From Polyangium spumosum (GTDB lineage Bacteria > Myxococcota_A > Polyangia > Polyangiales > Polyangiaceae), in assembly GCF_009649845.1 (NCBI RefSeq), contig NZ_WJIE01000012.1, forward strand, positions 1 through 64,000: 64,000 nt of DNA, read 5' to 3'. Below, piece after piece: positions 17,401 through 25,544 of the stretch. Below the pieces are notes generated by a model that worked only from the letters and a program-made list of their open reading frames with translations, did no database searches and was not told where the DNA came from. The translations under genes were made by a program, and so were the position numbers. The stretch's first letter is position 1. The number at the start of each line of letters is the position of its first letter.

Positions 17401-20400
17401 TCGGCCGGTGCGGGCGGGAGTCCGGGCAGCACCTGTCCCCACGGCTTCATGGGGGACGCCTCTCCCGCTACCGCGCGCTTGGGCGCTTGAGCCTGGTGCT
17501 CGATCCTGACGAGGAAGGTCCTGCTGTCGTCCTTGTAGAAGAACGACGGGTGCGGGAATCCCGCATGGAGCATGGTCCAGAGCATCGGTCCGCGTTGAGC
17601 GCAGACGAGCCGGTATGCGCTCGGCGTCGCCCCGAGGACCTTCACGTCCTTGTCGGTGAGGACGAAGCCGCGCAGCCAGAGGCCGGCGGTGTCCTTGTCC
17701 TTGATGAACTCCATCCCCGCGAGGCGCGTGCCGTACGGCGCGCCCGTCGGACATGGATTCGACGCTAGACCAGCAGTCAGGCGTCCGTCGCAGCCCAGCA
17801 CGAGCTCGTACACCCGGCTGGCTCGATCCGGCGGTGCCACTTCTCTTACCGCGCAGAGGATGGCGAGCTGGCCGTTCTTGTACGTACTCCAGAACGTCAG
17901 CGCAGCCGGGTCGCCCTCGGGCAGATCGAGGCGGAGAGGTTCTTCCGGGCCTGTCTTCCTGGGTGACCAACGGCCGTTCTGGTACTCGCTCCAGGCCATC
18001 TTGAGCCGCATCGGCTTCTTCTTGATGGCGGGCGCCTTGGGGCCCGGAGACTTGTGCGGTTCGTCGATGTCGGGGTCGATGTCCGGCTGCGGTTTGCCCC
18101 CATCATCGAGATCGTATTCCTTCGGCTTCTTATGGCCCGCGGGCTTGCCGCCCTTCGGCGCAGGTGCCGCTTCTTGCCCGGTGTCCTCCGCCTCCTCGAG
18201 CAGTGCCCAGAACAAGTACAGTCGACGATTGTAGACGGCGAGCAGGGCGTGCTCGCTCTGGATATCGAGGTCGAGCTTCTCCCAGGGCGACCACAACTGG
18301 TCGACGCGCTGCCTATAGTAGTACACGTGCGGCGAGGTACGCGTCCGGCCGATGACGTGCAGGATCGTGATCCATGAGCTTCCGGTCTTCTGACCCTCCT
18401 CGCACACGGCGACGATAGCGAGGTGCGCAACATCATGAAGCTTCTGGAGGTACTTGCGGAATGCCCCCTCGGCGCGGGCGTCGGTGATGTCACCCTGGAG
18501 TAGCTCGCTCTCGAGCTCCTTGAAGAAGGGCGTCTTGTCGTCGCGCAGCTCGGGCTCGATCCAGTTCTCCGGGTGGAAGAAAATCTTTCGGTTGGCCTCC
18601 CAGACCCGGTAGCTCTTCATCCAGGACCATTGCGCGGCGGCCTCGTCGTCGAGGGACGTGACCGCGGGCTCCAGGCCCATGAAGCTGCGCTGGACGAAGA
18701 GCTGCACCGAGCTGATCGCTTGCTGGATGCGCGACGTGGTCGGCTTCGGGCTCATCTCCACATCAACGAGCAGCTCGGCGAAGAGGTCGTTCGTGGAGTC
18801 GTACTTGCCCAGCGCGAGTGCGGCGGCGACGAGCGCCTTTCGTTGTAGTTCGCGTAGATCATCGCGAAGAACCCGCCCGATCTCGGGCCAGGCGTCTTCG
18901 GTGTACTTCGCCTTCACGGCCAGGCGGACATCATCGGCAAGAGCCGGGGCGGGGAGCACGGCGGGGTCGGCGCTCTCGATCGGAGCCGTTGTGGTGGCCC
19001 AGGAGATCGCCCGCGTCGCGGACACGCCGAGGCCCTTCACGACTTGGATTGCGTTCCAGAGGCGGCCGACTGCTGCCTCGTCCTCGAAGCTCGAGGGGAA
19101 GACCAGGCCGAGCTTGTTCACGAGGACATCCAGGTCCGCAGCCGGCAGCCCGGCGCGCTCGGCGACGGCCGAGAAGAACGCGGAGGCGTCCTCCTTGGTC
19201 TCCTTGAGCAGCGCCGAGAACGCATCGAGCAGGCCGGGGGCCGGCGGCGTCGGCTTGACCGGGGCCTGGGAGAAGACGTCAACGAGTTCAGCACGCGAGG
19301 TGCCGAAGTGCGCGAGCAGGATGTCCGTTTCCTCGGCCCAAACGTTGAACGATGGCGCCGGGGGGAACTTCCCCTGCGCGAGGGCCTTGTAGGCCGTGAA
19401 GCGTGCATTGCCGTGGATGGGCTGGGGTGAGAGCGCAAGCTCCTCCGCGGTGCCCACGGTCTTGATGTGCGCATCGAGAACGACGGACGGGTCCACCGCG
19501 TGCGCCAGGCGGACTTCGAGGATCTCGTCGGCGAGGTCCACATACGGCACCTCGGTCAGCGTGTTCTCACAGGAGAGCTCGATGCGTGCGAGATCCGGGC
19601 GCCGGGCGAGAAGAACCTCACGGGCCGTCGCGGGATCCCCGGGCTTGTTCTGGCTTGCTGGGTAGCGGCCCAGGAAGTCGAGGACGTCGACGAGGTAGGC
19701 GGCCGGGCCGTAGATCGACGCGCAGTGCTCGCAGGCGACATTCTGCGGGCCGAAGATGTCCATGAGCGCGGCGGCGTCACCCGTGCTTGCGAGGTCCGGA
19801 GGGGGGAGAACGTAGAGCCCAGGCGGCCGAGCGACGGAGGCGAACTTCCCGAAGAGCGCGAGGGCACCGCTCGTGATCTGCTCGGCCTTCTGGAAGAGGC
19901 TCTCGGCCTTGGACTGGCCCCCGAGCACCTGGCTGTACGACTTGATGAACGCCGGCTTGCCGATCTTCTGGATGCTCTGCGCGGAGTGAATGCCCGCGGA
20001 GAAGAGCGTGTTCATCTCCGTTGGGTTTGGCGTCACCTTGAAGAGGCGCTCGATGGCCTCGAGGTTTGCCGTCGCGGTCTTCGGGGAGGACAGGCCGTCG
20101 AGGGCCCCCGGCTTCTCCTGCAAGTAGGAGCGCACCTGGGTCTTGCCGCTCTCAAAGTCGGGGTTCTTCGAGAAGAACAATGCCAGGTCTTGATCCGCCT
20201 TGCCCTGGAGCTGCCCCGCGAGCGCGGCCGTGGGAAGGGTGTTCGCCAGCGTGTCGGTCAAGAGCAGCGCGTAGTTCGCGCTCTTCTCCTTGTCGTCGGC
20301 GCCGGGCACGTCGGGCGGGGAACCGATGGGGGCGCCGCCGACGCCCTTCTCCAGCAGGGCGAGCCAGTTGGGGATGGCGAGCTTCGCGAGATCGGCGAGC

Positions 20401-21758
20401 GACGACCACATGCCGCTGCGGCGCCATTCGTCGAGGGCGCGAACAAGGGGCAGGTGCTGACGGCTGAGCGTGGCGAGTTGCAGGGCGAGCTGCACACGGT
20501 CGACGAGCCCTTCTTCCTTGAACATCGGGTGCTCCCGAAGTCCCTGCCAGAAGCCGTCGACCGGCCCTTCGTACTGGAGGTAGGCCGAGACCAGCGCTTC
20601 CTGTGCATCTCGGGCGGGAAGCGCGATGGCGAGGAGATCGCCCAGGGAGATCCCGGTCTCCGCTGGCTCGAAAGCGAGCTGCACGGCGCCCTTGTGGAGC
20701 GCAGCGAGGATGGCGTCGACCTGCTCCCGGAGCGTCGCCGGGATCAGGTTGTGATCGAGCGCGAGAAGAAGCGCCCGGAGCTGCTCGGATGGCCTCGTCG
20801 TGAGCAGGGCACGGCGCTCGCGAGGGAGTCCTTCGCGGAACAACCCGTAGAGGACCGCGGGGTGAATCCCGAGGGCGCGTGCGAGCTGCGTGGCCGTGAC
20901 GAGGGCGTCGAGGTCGTCCAGATCGAGGCGCAGGCTGCACGCGAGGTGGCGAATGTCCTCCTCGGTGAGGTCCGTCAGAGAGTCGCCGCGGATGGCAGGG
21001 GCCAGAAGAACAACAAGGCGCTCGTAGGCCGAGGGGCCGCGGTAGATCTCGCCGCCCAGTACCAGGTTCACGGTCGCCGTGGGCGGCGCGTGGCAGAGCT
21101 TCTTCTCGGCCGTGACAGCGCGCTCCGCGTCGTACACGCGCACGACAAGATCAGCAGCCGACTTCCGGTGCCCGCGTCCGGGGCCGGGATCGAAGAGCGC
21201 CACGTCGAGCAGCGTGCCGGTATACTCGAAGTCCTGGGCGAGCTTGTCGGCCGCGTAGGCAATACGGTAGCTGCCGGTGTCGCTGGTGGTGGCCTCGCCG
21301 AGGAGCTGCTCCTCGCGGAGGTTCCGGTTGTAGGCGCGCACGACGAGGCCCGCGCGTGGCGCACCCCCAGCCGTGACTACACGACCACGTACGATGAAGG
21401 GCGTCGGGGTGAAGCTGCGTGTACTTGTCGAGCGGTTGATCTCGATCCGCACCGCACTCTCCGGGCGATCGACCCGCCAGAGGACCGAGCGCTCCGTGCT
21501 GGCGATGCAGGTTGGGCCCTCGAAGAGGCGGAAGAACAACACCGGGACGCGGTCGAGGAAGAGCTCGCGCAGATGACGGGCTTCAAGGACGATACGGAAG
21601 ATGCCGAGCGCGTCGGAGAAGGCGCACGCGACCAAGTCGTTGCAGAGCCGCCCCTTGTCCCACGCCTCGACGCGCACATCGGGCAGTCCTTGCCCGGTCT
21701 GGATGTCGACGACTCGCCCCGTGAGGATGTACTCGCCGCCCCCGTACCCCTGCTGCAT
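14406..21758 (-). CDS. TcA pore/translocon subunit of a Tc toxin complex
   Basis: The protein has 2450 residues. The ATG at 21758 has GGAGGG five bases upstream. The first 210 residues hold two transthyretin-like beta-sandwiches (YILTGRVVDIQTGQGLPDV and FIVRGRVVTAGGAPRAGLV). The VRP1-type helical shell follows, then a neuraminidase-like region (LLAVYNRRLYLFWALLEE) and the ABC-toxin core with long coiled coils (KEIEQLDKQILAAEIRLALAEKDLENHD). The TcB-binding domain is near residues 2100-2320 (ELEFDLDFPGHYLRRIKTVS, LNATLTLVKSRVRK). In characterised systems TcA forms a pentameric pore that docks TcB-TcC and injects the effector. The gene heads a three-gene operon with 2-bp gaps. The two N-terminal sandwiches are not part of the best-known insect TcA proteins and could be receptor-binding. 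Confidence 0.93.
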   Translation of the reverse strand: MQQGYGGGEYILTGRVVDIQTGQGLPDVRVEAWDKGRLCNDLVACAFSDALGIFRIVLEARHLRELFLDRVPVLFFRLFEGPTCIASTERSVLWRVDRPESAVRIEINRSTSTRSFTPTPFIVRGRVVTAGGAPRAGLVVRAYNRNLREEQLLGEATTSDTGSYRIAYAADKLAQDFEYTGTLLDVALFDPGPGRGHRKSAADLVVRVYDAERAVTAEKKLCHAPPTATVNLVLGGEIYRGPSAYERLVVLLAPAIRGDSLTDLTEEDIRHLACSLRLDLDDLDALVTATQLARALGIHPAVLYGLFREGLPRERRALLTTRPSEQLRALLLALDHNLIPATLREQVDAILAALHKGAVQLAFEPAETGISLGDLLAIALPARDAQEALVSAYLQYEGPVDGFWQGLREHPMFKEEGLVDRVQLALQLATLSRQHLPLVRALDEWRRSGMWSSLADLAKLAIPNWLALLEKGVGGAPIGSPPDVPGADDKEKSANYALLLTDTLANTLPTAALAGQLQGKADQDLALFFSKNPDFESGKTQVRSYLQEKPGALDGLSSPKTATANLEAIERLFKVTPNPTEMNTLFSAGIHSAQSIQKIGKPAFIKSYSQVLGGQSKAESLFQKAEQITSGALALFGKFASVARPPGLYVLPPPDLASTGDAAALMDIFGPQNVACEHCASIYGPAAYLVDVLDFLGRYPASQNKPGDPATAREVLLARRPDLARIELSCENTLTEVPYVDLADEILEVRLAHAVDPSVVLDAHIKTVGTAEELALSPQPIHGNARFTAYKALAQGKFPPAPSFNVWAEETDILLAHFGTSRAELVDVFSQAPVKPTPPAPGLLDAFSALLKETKEDASAFFSAVAERAGLPAADLDVLVNKLGLVFPSSFEDEAAVGRLWNAIQVVKGLGVSATRAISWATTTAPIESADPAVLPAPALADDVRLAVKAKYTEDAWPEIGRVLRDDLRELQRKALVAAALALGKYDSTNDLFAELLVDVEMSPKPTTSRIQQAISSVQLFVQRSFMGLEPAVTSLDDEAAAQWSWMKSYRVWEANRKIFFHPENWIEPELRDDKTPFFKELESELLQGDITDARAEGAFRKYLQKLHDVAHLAIVAVCEEGQKTGSSWITILHVIGRTRTSPHVYYYRQRVDQLWSPWEKLDLDIQSEHALLAVYNRRLYLFWALLEEAEDTGQEAAPAPKGGKPAGHKKPKEYDLDDGGKPQPDIDPDIDEPHKSPGPKAPAIKKKPMRLKMAWSEYQNGRWSPRKTGPEEPLRLDLPEGDPAALTFWSTYKNGQLAILCAVREVAPPDRASRVYELVLGCDGRLTAGLASNPCPTGAPYGTRLAGMEFIKDKDTAGLWLRGFVLTDKDVKVLGATPSAYRLVCAQRGPMLWTMLHAGFPHPSFFYKDDSRTFLVRIEHQAQAPKRAVAGEASPMKPWGQVLPGLPPAPAEGPFYIPNISIELDPRQVRIETFYHPHACAMLEALDGDGLDGLFRWPADGSAIQLRSDVYFQKTYKPALSVVKKPYPVDDIDFSLAGAYSQYNWEVFFHAPFLIACMLMKNHRHEEAQRWFHRIFDLTPGTGGPERFWKVKPLREKADPKALAAELAALAAGDEEALGELAAQIKAWREEPFNPHLIARMRPIAYQRAVVMKYIDNLIAWGDYLFSQDTREAINEATGLYILAADILGPKPDLSKQPEAAPKTYAELLASVPLADLENLVPELNGAGDVPLIDTAHFAIPSNDKLLGYWDLVADRLFKVRHGLNIEGQARPLPLFAPPIDPALLVKAAAMGVDWKDVSEVVPMPHYRFGVLHAKAMEFCGGVIALGAALLSALEKKDAEKLTLLRATHEAAVLTATREVKKRQIDEAKQTLAGLKKAREAAAVRYQHYKGLPFMNSYEEQAMMLSGAAAVTQALIQATHTESAGAYLLPTTITGGAGVASPAALVVYGGENAAKSGESFGNALGVVASLMRDGAAMSATMGYYTRRAEDWKLQERIASKEIEQLDKQILAAEIRLALAEKDLENHDLMVENAKVVEATLREKFTNEALYSWTVNEVSTVYFDAYKLALGMARRAAKAFEHELAQDPPDVSLTHWDNTRNGLLAGEKLLQQLRQMEAAYLDKNKREHEITKHISLAQLAPQKLLELKQKGVCEFDVPELEFDLDFPGHYLRRIKTVSLSIPCVTDAYGTLNATLTLVKSRVRKSTDLTGGYAEKVNDGRFTTPYVAPISLAISGAQNDAGVFELSLRDERYLPFEGAGAIGTWKLELSANNTDLDALSDVVLHVRYTAIDGGDSLKIEAQKNAALLLSGLRLFSLKDEFPTEWRHFFTPDVGAAQTLVLPLEKSVFPRCRNGGAPKINSVMLFAAWKDPTAYFGGTPLAVNVTPPSAASMQTTLAKGPGALDSLAVSPTMTPAAGTSWATGAWTLAATGPVGDGLDNIWILCDFTRQGA

Positions 21759-22347
21759 CGTGCCCTCCCGTTCCGGTGGGCGATGATAACGCTGGACGGG
21801 TGGTGGCTGCTCCAACTCGTGCAGCACATCGGACCGAAAACGTCACTTCCGCCAACAGCGCGGGAATCGTCGAAGGTGGACGAAGGTCGTGCTCAAGACA
21901 TCTACAACGGTGGAAGGACGCGCGAAGCGCGTGCAGGTAGGAACATGTGGGTAGAAGCTGAGGGAGAGCCGTTGATGTTCCGCTGGTCCTTGCTACCGGG
22001 GTTCGAGCTGGTCGTCTTCCGCCTCGGCGGTCGGGTCGACGCCTTCTACACGCTCTGGGGAGGACGAGTAAGGAGTGGTGCTGCGGGCCAGTCATCGCGA
22101 GAAGATGGAACTGACCCGCGAACGGTGGGGAGTAGCGTTCACACACCGCGAGGCTTGAGGGGCGATCCCGACGGGGCTGGGCGCGCCACCATGCTTGGCC
22201 CACGTCGTTCCCGAACGACTTGACGTGCGAGGGAACGGCTAGCTCCCCGAAAGGTTGTCTGCTTGGGCTCTGGAAAGTTACGCTTGCGTTTCAGCGTCGT
22301 CGATGAACGCGTCTTGTGGGGGTGTGACCATGGTGTCGGCCGCAGGC
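21759..22347. other. Intergenic region upstream of tcA, 589 bp
   Basis: This region separates the caspase-like gene from tcA, both on the minus strand, and should contain the tcA promoter. No clear -35/-10 pair was found. Two small hairpins are visible: ACGCGC-GAA-GCGCGT at 21918-21932, and GTCGTT-CCCG-AACGAC at 22204-22219. Open frames crossing it on the plus strand look like antisense shadows of tcA. Confidence 0.5.
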
Positions 22348-23439
22348 TTAAAATAGCGGGGCGTGGTTCTGTCTCCGGTACACCACGCGTCGGGTTGCCT
22401 TGCCGAGGACATAACCATGGTAAGGGTCCACAAGGCTGACAGCCCAGTGCAATGGGACTTGGTACCCCCAGTCAAGCGCCTGTCTATGCTCATAAGGGAG
22501 CGCAGATCGCGGGAAGTGGAATCGAACCATACCGCTGTCGTCGTTCGTGGTTGGAACGATTATCCGCGTTTCTGTGCCGACTTCTACCCGGGATTCGTCG
22601 AGCAATCGACACTTTAGGAGCATTGGGACCCCCGTTCGCCGGGCTGCAACCACCTCAACGTCTGCTGCATAGCCACGTGCATGCGGACGAATAGATAGCG
22701 CGCCCCGGCCGATCGGCGCGTGCGCGTGGCTGAGCAGCATGGGGAAATCGCCGCTCAGGTTCCTACAGTCAGGGTGCGCGTCGTTTGGCCACCGTGAAAG
22801 GAGATGCGCCCTCGCAAGGTAGAAGGCTTCGGAATCAGAAACCCATCGATGATCTCTGCCGCGAAGCGAACCCTTGCCTCGATGAAGGGCCTCGAGCAGT
22901 GCCCAGGTGAAGTGGCCCATGCGAATGCTCCCGCCTTCTGCCGAGAGTTCGTCGGACCTCGCTGCACAGAGCACGCGGGTGCCAGGCAATGCTGCCGCCA
23001 GGACCTCAGCCCATGATTCCTGAAGGTCTCCTACCCCCCCTACTTCGACCAACCCGCCATACGCTCCGGAGTGGCATGCATCCAGGATGACGAGCCTCGC
23101 GCGCGCCGGCAGGTTCGCGAGCGCGGCATGGAGTTCCCAATACTCCAACATGCCGTCAGCAAGCGCCAGGCCGTCCTCGCTCCCGTGGCCAGAAAAGTAG
23201 AAGAGCAAGTAGTCGGTGCCGCGTTGGGCGTAGGCTTGGAGGACACGGAGCACGTTCCCGCGCGTTGCTCGTGCCCCGAGCAAGAGCTTTGAGTTCTCCT
23301 CGTCGGCTGGTCCTAGCGCCCCTGTGAAGGTACGGAAAATCGCCTGCGCATCGGACTCGGCGAACGAAAGGGGCGTCTGCCCAATCGAGTTATTTACGCC
23401 GCACACGACGGCGCGATACACGAAGGCCCTGTTCTGCAC
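22348..23439 (-). CDS. Caspase-like (peptidase C14) protein
   Basis: The protein has 363 residues. The GTG at 23439 has GGGAGG four bases upstream and is preferred over a start 20 codons earlier. Residues 1-240 form a caspase/metacaspase catalytic domain: YRAVVCGVNNS at strand 1, the His motif YLLFYFSGHGSEDG (His85) and the Cys motif VILDACHSGAYGG (Cys122). The catalytic dyad is intact. Residues 250-363 form a separate C-terminal part rich in beta strands, perhaps a binding domain. There is no signal peptide or membrane segment, so it should act in the cytoplasm. Prokaryotic caspase-like proteins act in regulated cell death, toxin processing and phage defence. It precedes the Tc operon on the same strand, but 589 bp separate them. 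Confidence 0.9.
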   Translation of the reverse strand: MQNRAFVYRAVVCGVNNSIGQTPLSFAESDAQAIFRTFTGALGPADEENSKLLLGARATRGNVLRVLQAYAQRGTDYLLFYFSGHGSEDGLALADGMLEYWELHAALANLPARARLVILDACHSGAYGGLVEVGGVGDLQESWAEVLAAALPGTRVLCAARSDELSAEGGSIRMGHFTWALLEALHRGKGSLRGRDHRWVSDSEAFYLARAHLLSRWPNDAHPDCRNLSGDFPMLLSHAHAPIGRGALSIRPHARGYAADVEVVAARRTGVPMLLKCRLLDESRVEVGTETRIIVPTTNDDSGMVRFHFPRSALPYEHRQALDWGYQVPLHWAVSLVDPYHGYVLGKATRRVVYRRQNHAPLF

Positions 23440-23508
23440 GATCCCTCCCGTCGTCGCGGTTGAGAGGGAACAAATGAGCACTGCCTGTCCGCCTGTCAAG
23501 GGCGGCAG

Positions 23509-23702
23509 GTGGAGGCGTACCGCGAGCGTCAGCGCCGCCCGCTCAGGGGCAGGGCATCCTCGAGCGGCACGCGCTCTTCTCCCGGTTCGTGCGGGGTGAG
23601 GTCGCGTTCGCCGAGTTCGTCGAGCAGTGGAGGGTCTGGTACAGGGAGTACGCCGCGTGGTGCGACCGCGTCACCATCGACGCCTTCCGGCAAGCCGCGT
23701 GA
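23509..23702 (+). pseudogene. Possible frameshifted small gene in a 512-bp gap
   Basis: Between the caspase-like gene and the sigma-like gene, two frames look protein-coding in succession. A GTG at 23509 starts VEAYRERQRRPL. From about 23550 a different frame reads GILERHALFSRFVRGEVAFA and continues, with many aromatic and acidic residues, to a TGA at 23700-23702. The second frame has no start codon of its own. One frame change near 23545 would join them into a protein of about 64 residues. It could be a degraded gene, a sequencing error or chance. The rest of 23440-23951 shows nothing else. Confidence 0.3.
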
Positions 23703-23951
23703 TCCACGCGGGAACGGGACATCGGGCCCGTTCTTTTAGCCCCGCGGCTCGATCTTCTCTGAAAGGGCTTCCACCACAACGTGGTGACGTTCCACCGGTA
23801 GGTTCGTCCTCCGCAAACATTCATCAGGCGGCGGGATAAGAACAATGAGGAGAACTCCTCACCATCGTTGAAACGTCTCCGCGCCTGCGTGGCGCGCGTT
23901 CTGCGCGTCACGGGGCAAGGGCCTCCGTGTGCGCGCTCCATGGAGGACCCC

Positions 23952-24728
23952 GTGACGACCACGATTCCGAAGAACATTCGCCAGGAGTTCGAGAAGAAGA
24001 TCCGGCGCGGCATCTTCAACCCCGTCGCGCGCTTCTTGCACGAGAACATCCGTGAGGAGCGCATGCAGGAGGCCCTCGGCTTTACATGGGGGCTCTACAA
24101 GCGCCATGCCGAGGCGGGCGACATCCTCGACGATGCCCTGCTCGTGCATGCTTGCCGCCTCCGCGCCATCGACCTGAGCCGCCATCTCGCGTGTGGCGAT
24201 CGGACCCAGCGGCTGAAGGACGTATTCGACCAGCGCAATTACAACCGCCGCCGCGTCGAGGTCCTGGGCTTCGGCGAGTACGTCGCGGAGTTCGAGGACA
24301 ACCCGCAGATCGATAACCAGGAGTCGAACGCGGATGTCGGCAGGGCGCGGCCCCGCAGCCTGAACCCGACGGGTCGGATCATCAGCGCCATCAGCTTGAA
24401 CGAGTGGCTGGAGACGCTCTGCCCGAGGGACCGCCAGCTCATCGAGCTGCGCGCCGCTGGGCATGACCTCGACGAGATCGGCAGCACGCTCGGCATGGGC
24501 AGGGTCGCTGTCTGCCGCAGGGTCAAGGAGCTCGGCGAGCTCTTGGCCGAGCATGCCGGCATGCCGGATGCTGTCCATCGCAGGCAGCTCAAGCGCGCGA
24601 AAGCGAGCGAGGAGCCTGCACCGGAGAGCGGCGTCCGGGCGAAGATGCGGGGCCGGCCCAGGAAGACGCCGGCTCTGGACTCCGTCAAGAGGGACCGGCC
24701 CTCTCGGTGGGCACGGCGCGCGGCATGA
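23952..24728 (+). CDS. Sigma-70-like DNA-binding protein with C-terminal AT-hook
   Basis: The protein has 258 residues. The GTG at 23952 is chosen because TGGAGG lies five bases before it; the in-frame ATG at 23940 overlaps that Shine-Dalgarno sequence. Residues 1-90 are helical and resemble a sigma region 2 (NIRQEFEKKIRRGIFNPVARF, DDALLVHACRLRAIDLSRHL). Residues 165-210 match region 4, with a helix-turn-helix (CPRDRQLIELRAAGHDLDEI, LGMGRVAVCRRVKEL). The tail has RGRPRK, an AT-hook core for minor-groove binding. It is probably an element-encoded transcription factor. It begins a plus-strand group with the LexA-like gene. Confidence 0.68.
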   Translation: MTTTIPKNIRQEFEKKIRRGIFNPVARFLHENIREERMQEALGFTWGLYKRHAEAGDILDDALLVHACRLRAIDLSRHLACGDRTQRLKDVFDQRNYNRRRVEVLGFGEYVAEFEDNPQIDNQESNADVGRARPRSLNPTGRIISAISLNEWLETLCPRDRQLIELRAAGHDLDEIGSTLGMGRVAVCRRVKELGELLAEHAGMPDAVHRRQLKRAKASEEPAPESGVRAKMRGRPRKTPALDSVKRDRPSRWARRAA

Positions 24729-24867
24729 TGCCGCGCAGAACGGGTTCGTCCCGTTCTCATAGCTCCGGGTTCCAGCGCGAGGCGGGCACGCTGGTCCCTG
24801 GTCGTACGTGGCCCGTCCTGGGACCGATCAACTCCATCGAGTTGGTGTACGGAAGGCTTCGATCAGC

Positions 24868-25473
24868 ATGAACAAGCCGCGCTTCACCGAGACGCAGGGC
24901 CGCTACCTGGCCTTCCTCCACGCCTACACGTCCGTCCATGGGCACGCCCCCTCCGAGGCGGAGATGCAGAAGCACTTCCAAGTGAGCGCCCCGTCCGTAC
25001 ACCGGATGGTCGTCCCGCGCGAGCAGCGAGGGCTGATCGCGCGGGAGCCGGGAGTGGCCCGCTCGATCCGGGTGCTCGTGTCGACGGCGGAACTACCGCC
25101 ACTCAAGGGCATCGAGTCGGGGGCGCGTGGACGAAGCCCCAGTGGCTCGGCCGACGATCCCCAGGATCGCGTAGCGGTCGTGGAGCAGACGGGGCGCGAG
25201 GTGGTGAAGGCCATGCTCGCGCGGGCGATCGACCTCGACATCGACGACGCGGATAGCCTGCCGCTGATCGCTGCGGCAGCAGGCGCGATCGAGAAGATGC
25301 TGCGTGCGGCTGGTACCGCGCCACGAGGCGCGCGTCTGGTTCGGGAGCGGGTGCTCGACGCGGCCGAGAACGAGTACCTGCGCCTGTGCCGCGATCAGGG
25401 CGAGGAAGCGGACCCCGAGGAAGACGCTGCGAGGTTCCGGGAGCTGCTCGAGCCCAAGGGTGGGCGCGGATGA
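24868..25473 (+). CDS. LexA-type winged-helix regulator lacking the peptidase domain
   Basis: The protein has 201 residues from ATG 24868, with GGAAGG about 11 bases upstream. Residues 5-70 align with the LexA DNA-binding domain: FTETQGRYLAFLHAYTSVHG, then HAPSEAEMQKHFQVSAPSVH and a wing ending GLIAREPGVARSIRV. No Ser-Lys peptidase domain follows. The C-terminal half is helical, with an acidic DLDIDDADSLPLI stretch and a charged C-terminus. It is therefore not self-cleaving, and probably acts as a repressor or as part of the element's control region. Confidence 0.72.
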   Translation: MNKPRFTETQGRYLAFLHAYTSVHGHAPSEAEMQKHFQVSAPSVHRMVVPREQRGLIAREPGVARSIRVLVSTAELPPLKGIESGARGRSPSGSADDPQDRVAVVEQTGREVVKAMLARAIDLDIDDADSLPLIAAAAGAIEKMLRAAGTAPRGARLVRERVLDAAENEYLRLCRDQGEEADPEEDAARFRELLEPKGGRG

Positions 25474-25544
25474 AGGCGCCAGAAAGGAAAGGCGCGGACA
25501 AACCCGGGTCGACATGGGGCTGGACGCCGCCTACAGGATAGGGG

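Noticed and set aside
19467..22223. A 918-codon open frame antisense to tcA
   Set aside because: It lies opposite a clear TcA coding region. Its translation is low-complexity Arg/Glu/Gly with no domain. High-GC genes often leave the opposite strand open.
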